A stretch of 57,026 nt of DNA, from positions 1 through 57,026 of the forward strand of contig NZ_JAKNRW010000032.1 of the NCBI RefSeq assembly GCF_023072615.1. Reading direction: 5' to 3'. The notes under the pieces are model-generated. The model worked only from the letters and a program-made list of their open reading frames with translations. It was not told the DNA's origin and did not search any database. Shown here in pieces: positions 51,829-57,026 of this stretch (positions are counted from its first letter, which is position 1; each line of letters begins with the position of its first letter). Origin of the DNA: Pseudomonas violetae. Its GTDB lineage: Bacteria; Pseudomonadota; Gammaproteobacteria; Pseudomonadales; Pseudomonadaceae. The position numbers and the translations under genes are program-made.

Positions 51829-53499
51829 TCAAAGCTGGTAACTGAAACTGATGCTGTACCGCGGCTTGCGGTTGAAGGTATCCAGTGCTTCCTCGGACAT
51901 TGGCTTGGCGGCTTCCAGGGCGATGTTGTAGTACTTGGCATCGCCGAACCTCAACCCGATGGCGCCCGAGGACAGATTGTTCCCCTGCACCGGCAGCTTG
52001 TTGAACCAGGTCTTCGAGCGATCCAGCACCACATACGGCTGGAGGGTTTTTACCCAGCTCCAGTCACGGTTGAAGCTGTAGTTGACCTCGTACGCCACGC
52101 CCCAGCCCTTGTCGCCGGACGCTTGATCGTCGGGGTAGCCGCGACCGAAATTCTGCCCGCCGAATACCGCTCGTTCGCTGTCGGGCAGGGTGTCTTCACT
52201 CCAGTACAGCGCGGCCGAAAGCACCCCCTGCCAGTTGTCGAAAAACCGGTCGCTCTGCACGCCGGATAAACGCAGGCGGAAGAAGTCCAGGTCGAGGTCG
52301 GTGTTGTTGGTATCGGCCCCCATGCCATCGATGCCTTGATAGACCCCGCCACTGAGGATCCGCAACTGCTTGGCATCGGCCTTGCGCCAGTCGCTTTCGA
52401 AAGCGAGGGCGCGCACATCGCTGTTGATGTCGACGCTCACAGGAAAGCCGACCACCTTGTAGCGGGTCTTGTCATTGACCGCGTACACCCTTGAGCTGAC
52501 GCTGAGCTGTTCGTTAGGTGAGGCGATCAATGGATGGCTCAGGCCAATGGAGTAACGGTCATTCTCTCGGTGCGGCTTGAGCTCCAGGCCATTGTCGGTC
52601 AGCACGTTGGTGCCCGGATCGGCGCGGTAGCGTGAGGCGGAAAGCGCCAACTGCGTGCCCTCGGCGTCCAGAAACTGGTTGTAGTCCAGGCGGTAGTACT
52701 GCTCGTGATCTTCCCCCGGTGGAAACAGGCCGCTGAGGCTCAGTTGCTCGGCCATGGACGTTTGGGAATTGCTGCTGAGACCGAGCAAGGCCTGGGTGCC
52801 GTTGCGGTTGCTTTCGGTGGCGCTCAGGGTGCTGGTAAAGGGTTTGCGACTGGCCTGGGCGACCAGGTAGGCCGCACCGTCGGTGGTGCCCGGTGGCGGC
52901 ACCTGCGCCTGCAAGGTCACGCCAGGAATTCGACTCATGAGGGTGGTGTAGCGCTCGAAGGTCTTGCGCGTCAGCGGGCGTTCGGCCTGCAGCTTGGCTA
53001 CCAGTTTGTCGAGCAGGCCCTTGACCCGTCCGACGTCGCCCTGCAACTGGTAATCCTTGATATAGCCTTCCACCAACACCACCCGCGCCACGCCATTATC
53101 GAACGTCTGTTGCGGCAGGAATGCATAGGACAGCAGGTAACCGTCCTGCTGATAGCGGCGGGTGATGCTGCGGGTTGCTTCAATCAGGTCAGCGAGGCTG
53201 GTTTCCCTGCCGATCAGGGGCTGGTACAGCGTGGCCAGTTCGCTGAGGGGGTAGACGGTTCCGCCTTCGATCTGCACGGTTTTCAGCTTGATTCGAGTGT
53301 TCATCATCAGGGGCTGGGCCTGGGTGGCGCCGGGTTCCGGCACCGAGAGCGGCGCAGTGCTGGGGCGGTAGGCATCGGCGGGCAAGTTCGGTGCTGGCAG
53401 GTTGCGGGTGGTTTCGTTGCTGTTGAGAAAGCTGGGAAGGTTGTCGGCAAGGGCACAGGTACTGACGGTCAGAGCTAGCAAGGATGCCAAGAGGCGCAT
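51829..53499 (-). CDS. TpsB transporter (ShlB/FhaC/HecB family)
   Basis: Outer-membrane Omp85-type pore that exports a partner protein. 556 aa from ATG 53499, with GGAG upstream; the in-frame TTG at 53517 has no site. Signal peptide cleaved about 18 (TCALA/D). POTRA_2 domain about 70-140 (RIKLKTVQIEGGTVYPLSEL and ITRRYQQDGYLLSYAFLP), a second POTRA about 145-215, then the 16-stranded barrel, with FGRGYPDDQASGDKG matching the conserved loop-6 region (RGY in place of VRGY). The C-terminal YSISFSYQL ends in an aromatic beta-strand. It lies 140 nt downstream of the repetitive lipoprotein gene, separated by a terminator. Confidence 0.92.
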   Translation of the reverse strand: MRLLASLLALTVSTCALADNLPSFLNSNETTRNLPAPNLPADAYRPSTAPLSVPEPGATQAQPLMMNTRIKLKTVQIEGGTVYPLSELATLYQPLIGRETSLADLIEATRSITRRYQQDGYLLSYAFLPQQTFDNGVARVVLVEGYIKDYQLQGDVGRVKGLLDKLVAKLQAERPLTRKTFERYTTLMSRIPGVTLQAQVPPPGTTDGAAYLVAQASRKPFTSTLSATESNRNGTQALLGLSSNSQTSMAEQLSLSGLFPPGEDHEQYYRLDYNQFLDAEGTQLALSASRYRADPGTNVLTDNGLELKPHRENDRYSIGLSHPLIASPNEQLSVSSRVYAVNDKTRYKVVGFPVSVDINSDVRALAFESDWRKADAKQLRILSGGVYQGIDGMGADTNNTDLDLDFFRLRLSGVQSDRFFDNWQGVLSAALYWSEDTLPDSERAVFGGQNFGRGYPDDQASGDKGWGVAYEVNYSFNRDWSWVKTLQPYVVLDRSKTWFNKLPVQGNNLSSGAIGLRFGDAKYYNIALEAAKPMSEEALDTFNRKPRYSISFSYQL

Positions 53500-53551
53500 A
53501 GGACACTCCATGTTCAATTTACAACTTCGCCTGGATCATCATGTTCCAAAG

Positions 53552-53582
53552 AAAAAGCGGAAGACTCTTTCGAATCTTCCGC
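53552..53582 (-). terminator. Terminator between the repetitive lipoprotein and TpsB genes
   Basis: On the minus strand GCGGAAGA...TCTTCCGC form a stem (53582-53575 with 53564-53557; the inner stem also pairs partly) and TTTTTC follows directly. It stands 57 nt past the lipoprotein stop and 52 nt before the TpsB start. Confidence 0.8.
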
Positions 53583-53639
53583 CTTCAACCAAGCGTAGGC
53601 GCTGTAGAAAAAGCCGTCGAATCGGTCTGGTGCAAAAAA

Positions 53640-55217
53640 CTAACGGTTCTTGCCGCTCAACTTGCCGGTAAGGCCTCCCAGTAAGCCACCGAGACCACCT
53701 GTAGCGCCGCCATCGCCAGGGGCGCCGTTCACCAGACCGCCGACGGCACCGACGGTACTGCCTACCGTGGTGACGGTGTTGCCGACCGCCGCCACGACCG
53801 GGTTCGGCGTGCTGGTGGCGATCGCTGAGCCAAGGTTGCTGACCGCGCCACCCACCTGATGGGTCAGGCCGTTGACGGATGCCCCAAGGCCTGTCGCTGC
53901 GCCGACGTTCTGGGTCAGGCCGGTGACGGCGGTAGTGACCGGATTCAGGCCAGTGCCCACTGTGCTGCCGAGGTTGGCCAGGGGCGCGGTGGCTGCCGTA
54001 TTGGCGACGCCGGAGCCGCCCAGTACAGTGTTAACCGACGCAACCAGATTGCCCGCTGCCCCGGCGGTTACACCGCCTGCACTGACCACGCCACTGGTGC
54101 TGCCGGCGTTAAGCCCACTGCCGACATTGACCACCGCGCCACCGACGGTCTGCAGCAAACCTGTGCCGCCCAAGGCGCCACCCAGGACGCCGCCCGCGCC
54201 GGAATCGGTGCCATTGGAAACCAGCCCGCCGACTTTGCCCACCGCCGTGCCGGTGTTGCTCAAGGCGCCGCCGACGGTGTTGGTCAGGGCATTGCCGTTA
54301 CCCGCCAGGGTGACTTTGTCGCCCACACCATTCACGGTGCTGCCCACTTTGTTCACGATGCCTTTGAGCGGACCACCGAGCCCGGTCGCGTCGCCGATCT
54401 TGTCAGTCGTGGTCTCGACCATGGCGATTACCGGCACGAGTTTGCTGCCGACCTCCTTGGTCACTGTCCCCAGGGGACCGGTAGTGGTAGCTGTACTCAG
54501 GGTATCGCCAAGCATGGTGACTTTTTCGCCAACGCCGTCCAGCACGGGGGCGACTTTGGTGACGACGCCGCCCACCACAGGAATGCTGCTGGTGGCGGTG
54601 GCGAGTTTGCCGCTGACGTCGGAGACGCCATTGCCGACATCCTGCACCACGCCGCCTACCGATGCCGCTGTGACACCCAGTCCATTGGGATCGCTGTCCA
54701 GTTTGCCGATGCCATTGGCGACGCCGTCACCCAGGGTGCTGACGACATTACCGGTAGTGTTGACTGCACTTTGCACCACACCGCCGACCACGGGCACGGT
54801 GCCCAGGCTGTCGCCGACCTGGCCGACTCCATCGCCTATGCCGCTGACGGTTTTGCCAACGTCCTGGACCAGGGTGGTGGTCACCAGCGGAGTAACGCCG
54901 GGGTTGGTCGGATTGGTTGGGTCGGTCGGGTCTGTGGGGTTGGTCGGGTTGCTCGGGTCTGTGGTGCCGCCGCCAGTTCCACCGGTGCCCGCGGTGTTGT
55001 CACCACCCGATCCGCCAGTGCCTGCGGTGCCGTCAGCTGTACCGCCGGTTCCGCCTGAGTCTCCGGAGCCGCCTGTTCCCGCGCCTGCGGTGCTGTCGGG
55101 GGATGAACTGCCGGAGCTGCTGTGATGACCACCGCCACCACTGCTACAGCCGGTCAGGCCGAGGGACAGGGCGAGTGCCATGGCGATTGCTGATTTGCAC
55201 CACACGTGGGTTTTCAT
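53640..55217 (-). CDS. Large Gly/Val/Thr-rich repetitive lipoprotein, probable TpsB partner
   Basis: 525 aa from ATG 55217, with AAGGA at about 9 nt. Lipobox LTGC with C24 and Ser at +2, predicting an outer-membrane lipoprotein. Three parts: a Gly/Ser/Thr-rich region (25-90); a PTN/PTD repeat (about 92-112); and a long imperfect repeat region made of blocks such as VPVVGGVV then VVSTLGDGV (also IPVVGGVV then VTMLGDTL, and a third at GIVNKVGSTVNGVG). There is no haemagglutinin TPS domain or NPNGI motif, which TpsA proteins carry. It is often labelled collagen-like, but no true Gly-X-Y triplet run is present. It is probably a surface or matrix protein; pairing with the TpsB gene rests on adjacency. 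Confidence 0.75.
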   Translation of the reverse strand: MKTHVWCKSAIAMALALSLGLTGCSSGGGGHHSSSGSSSPDSTAGAGTGGSGDSGGTGGTADGTAGTGGSGGDNTAGTGGTGGGTTDPSNPTNPTDPTDPTNPTNPGVTPLVTTTLVQDVGKTVSGIGDGVGQVGDSLGTVPVVGGVVQSAVNTTGNVVSTLGDGVANGIGKLDSDPNGLGVTAASVGGVVQDVGNGVSDVSGKLATATSSIPVVGGVVTKVAPVLDGVGEKVTMLGDTLSTATTTGPLGTVTKEVGSKLVPVIAMVETTTDKIGDATGLGGPLKGIVNKVGSTVNGVGDKVTLAGNGNALTNTVGGALSNTGTAVGKVGGLVSNGTDSGAGGVLGGALGGTGLLQTVGGAVVNVGSGLNAGSTSGVVSAGGVTAGAAGNLVASVNTVLGGSGVANTAATAPLANLGSTVGTGLNPVTTAVTGLTQNVGAATGLGASVNGLTHQVGGAVSNLGSAIATSTPNPVVAAVGNTVTTVGSTVGAVGGLVNGAPGDGGATGGLGGLLGGLTGKLSGKNR

Positions 55218-55329
55218 GAGAGGTATTCCTTGCACCTGTTACAACGTTCGTGGTCTTCGATGGCTTGCCGGTTTCTGTTGCCGGCAATGCCTTCGTCCGT
55301 TGTAGACATGACAGTCGCAAGGGGGCGCC

Positions 55330-55352
55330 AATACCATTCTCCAGTTGGTATT
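55330..55352. promoter_or_regulatory. Dyad AATACCA-N9-TGGTATT upstream of the repetitive lipoprotein
   Basis: A 7-bp perfect dyad with a 9-nt spacer, about 112 nt before the lipoprotein ATG. It lies in a 289-nt, clearly AT-rich gap (55218-55506) that should hold the promoter. The spacing fits a dimeric regulator operator, but none can be named. Confidence 0.4.
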
Positions 55353-55506
55353 AACGCCTTGTATAGGGTTTTGTTTTGGCTGATATATGCTTTTAAATCA
55401 ATGTATTAAGAAGTGTTTTAAGGGTTCATAAACCTTAGTGATATATACAATTTCAGATCAGTTTGCAGCAGCAAAGCTTGCTCTCGATGACAATTTTCCA
55501 GACGCC

Positions 55507-56361
55507 TCAAGTAATCGGCGACCAATGCCCCATCATATGCTCCAGGTCCCCGGCCCCCTGCAGTTGAAAGTCCCCACTCGATCCCGCCGCACTCGCCATC
55601 AACGTCACCTCACTGGGCAGTCGCACCGGCTTCATGAATTGCACGGCAATGTTTACATTGGCCGTGGGCAAATGATCGGCGAGCGCCGCCAGGGTCCTGG
55701 CCTTGTTCCACAACCCGTGGGCAATGGCGGTGGGGAAGCCGAACAGCTTAGCGCTGACGGCACTCAGGTGGATCGGGTTGTAATCACCAGAGACTTTGGC
55801 GTACTGCCGGCCGATGTCCGCAGGGGCTTTCCACTGCGCCACCTGAGTCATCGGCAACATCGGCGCCAGCACTTGCTCCGCCGGTTCGCCCTCCAGCTTG
55901 ACGCCGCGACAGAGCATCCGGCTCTCGGCTTCCCAGAGCGGCCCGAGTTGATCATCCAGGGTCGTCACCAGGTCGAACGTCGCACCCTTTGCGTGGGGCT
56001 GCAGGTTCTGCACTTGCACGCTGACCCGCACCCGGCCCACGCCGCCCATCGGGCGCAGGACGCGGATGCGATTGCTCAAATGGATCAGTCCGAGCAACGG
56101 GAAAGGAAACTCCTTGGCCGTCAGCAGTTGCATCTGCAAGGCAAACGCGAGGACGTGGGGATAGGTGGGTGGCAGCAAGGCGTTGTCGGCGAAACCGCAG
56201 ACTTTGCGGTAGGCCGCCAGGCGCTTTGGATCGACATCGATCCCGCTACGCAATCCGGAATCCGGGAGGGTAGTGCCAGTGATCTTGCGTCGAGTGGCGG
56301 CCCGAACGTACAGGTCCGTCACGCTCGGTTCGCGATCGAGTGTGTGCCAATCGGTCGTCAT
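55507..56361 (-). CDS. MaoC-family dehydratase/hydratase
   Basis: 284 aa, double hot-dog (R)-specific enoyl hydratase fold. The C-terminal half carries the catalytic segment YAKVSGDYNPIHLSAVSAKLFG, with the D/H pair in GDYNPIH near 190-200, then AHGLWNKARTL. The N-terminal half (about 1-140) is the second, inactive-looking hot dog with LPPTYPHVLAF. It starts 2 nt after the FabG-like stop, so the two form an operon for fatty-acid-type hydroxyacyl metabolism (R-3-hydroxyacyl-CoA/ACP). Confidence 0.92.
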   Translation of the reverse strand: MTTDWHTLDREPSVTDLYVRAATRRKITGTTLPDSGLRSGIDVDPKRLAAYRKVCGFADNALLPPTYPHVLAFALQMQLLTAKEFPFPLLGLIHLSNRIRVLRPMGGVGRVRVSVQVQNLQPHAKGATFDLVTTLDDQLGPLWEAESRMLCRGVKLEGEPAEQVLAPMLPMTQVAQWKAPADIGRQYAKVSGDYNPIHLSAVSAKLFGFPTAIAHGLWNKARTLAALADHLPTANVNIAVQFMKPVRLPSEVTLMASAAGSSGDFQLQGAGDLEHMMGHWSPIT

Positions 56362-56363
56362 GT

Positions 56364-57026
56364 CTAAGCCCCCAAAACGCTTTGTCCGCAGACTCGCAAG
56401 GCCTGTCCAGTGAATGCGCCAGTGCCGGGCTGGGCAAGCCAGGCGACCGCCTCGGCAACGTCTTGCGGCAAACCACCCTGGCCCAGCGAACTCATGCGTC
56501 GGCCGGCTTCGCGCAGGGCGAAGGGGATGTGTGCGGTCATTTGGGTTTCGATGAACCCGGGTGCCACGGCATTGATGCTGATGCCGCGCTCCTTGAGCAG
56601 CGGCGCCCAGGCTTCTGCCAGGCCGATCAGCCCGGCCTTGCTGGCGGCGTAATTGGTCTGCCCGCGGTTGCCGGCGATGCCGCTGATGGAGGCCAGCAGG
56701 ATCACCCGGGCATTGTCGCGCAGGGTGCCCTGGTCCAGCAGGGCCTTGGTCAGCACTTGCGGTGCATTGAGGTTGACCGCCAGCACGGCATCCCAGAACT
56801 CCGGCGTCATGTTGGCCAGGGTTTTATCCCGGGTGATGCCCGCGTTGTGCACCACGATGTCGATGCCATCGGGCAGGTGGTCGATCAGTTGTGCGGCGGC
56901 GTCCTCGGCGCAAATGTCGAGGGTGACGCTGCGCCCGCCGAGGCGTGCGGCGAGGGCTTCGAGGTCGGACTTGGCCTGAGGCACGTCCAGCAGCACCACC
57001 TCAGCGCCGTCACGGGCCAGGGTTTC
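56364..57026 (-). CDS. 3-oxoacyl-ACP reductase (SDR), 3' part, cut by window end
   Basis: The frame is open to the right edge (220 residues plus stop visible). SDR features: NAG loop in VHNAGITRDKTLANM, catalytic Ser in LLASISGIAGNRGQ, and Tyr/Lys in NYAASKAGLIG, then VAPGFIETQMTAHIP. The visible part starts mid-domain (ETLARDGAEVVLLDVPQAK), and pseudomonad enzymes beside a MaoC gene are often about 450 aa with a degenerate N-terminal domain, so a good part is probably outside the window. NADPH-dependent reduction of 3-oxoacyl groups is inferred. Confidence 0.92.
   Translation of the reverse strand, partial: ETLARDGAEVVLLDVPQAKSDLEALAARLGGRSVTLDICAEDAAAQLIDHLPDGIDIVVHNAGITRDKTLANMTPEFWDAVLAVNLNAPQVLTKALLDQGTLRDNARVILLASISGIAGNRGQTNYAASKAGLIGLAEAWAPLLKERGISINAVAPGFIETQMTAHIPFALREAGRRMSSLGQGGLPQDVAEAVAWLAQPGTGAFTGQALRVCGQSVLGA

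Noticed and set aside
53859..55125. Two plus-strand ORFs of about 400 codons, proline- or alanine-rich
   Set aside because: Antisense products of the GC-rich repeat in the lipoprotein gene.
53640..55217. Collagen triple-helix protein
   Set aside because: The repeat is Val/Gly/Thr-based with no sustained Gly-X-Y triplets.
1..57026. CRISPR array, tRNA, rRNA, IS element
   Set aside because: No regularly spaced direct repeats, no cloverleaf or CCA-like ends between genes, and no transposase ORF were seen.

Overview
The window is from a fluorescent Pseudomonas (P. fluorescens group). The evidence is the gene order (dusB-fis-purH-purD-retS, aroQ-accB-accC, an MCP/GGDEF pair, speA), high-GC codon use, and many REP/REPIN-type palindromes between genes. 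There are 52 supported protein genes, two of them cut by the window ends, plus one doubtful small ORF. I see no tRNA, rRNA, CRISPR array or insertion sequence.

Left part (1-7800): an aerobic cobalamin-ring block. cobL runs off the left end on the minus strand, and cobG-cobH-cobI-cobJ form a tight plus-strand operon. The block is flanked by two unrecognised genes (889-1539 and 6334-7158) that look like distant relatives of each other. A MarC-family membrane protein follows.

Middle left (7850-24041): a long minus-strand run of core genes. It holds purine synthesis (purH, purD) with dusB-fis upstream and the hybrid sensor kinase retS downstream, then a DUF3426 zinc-ribbon protein, prmA, aroQ-accB-accC, a chemoreceptor and a two-receiver diguanylate cyclase (GcbA type). 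A 112-nt imperfect palindrome lies between purH and purD.

Middle right (24464-36000): plus-strand housekeeping genes (DUF2333, Nudix, SUI1, speA), then an orphan set of a needle-less VgrG, a DUF4123 chaperone and a lipoprotein esterase. After these come a MATE exporter, a small membrane protein, a MazG-like pyrophosphohydrolase, cmoM and two tandem DUF4136 lipoproteins.

Right part (36212-51375): a complete Flp/Tad type IVb pilus locus. Flp is the pilin. RcpA and RcpC form the outer-membrane channel. TadZ, TadA, TadB, TadC and TadD are the assembly machine. TadG and a TadE/F protein are minor components, and FppA is the prepilin peptidase. The PprA kinase and PprB regulator lie inside the locus. 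A receiver-only response regulator follows flp.

Far right (51829-57026): a TpsB/FhaC-type outer-membrane transporter sits downstream of a large, repetitive, lipobox-bearing Gly/Val/Thr-rich protein. I think this is the most interesting possible secretion pair in the window. A MaoC hydratase and a 3-oxoacyl-ACP reductase (cut by the right end) close it.

Taken together, the accessory part is rich in surface-attachment functions (Tad pili, the TpsB pair) and their signalling (RetS, GcbA, PprAB, the lone receiver).
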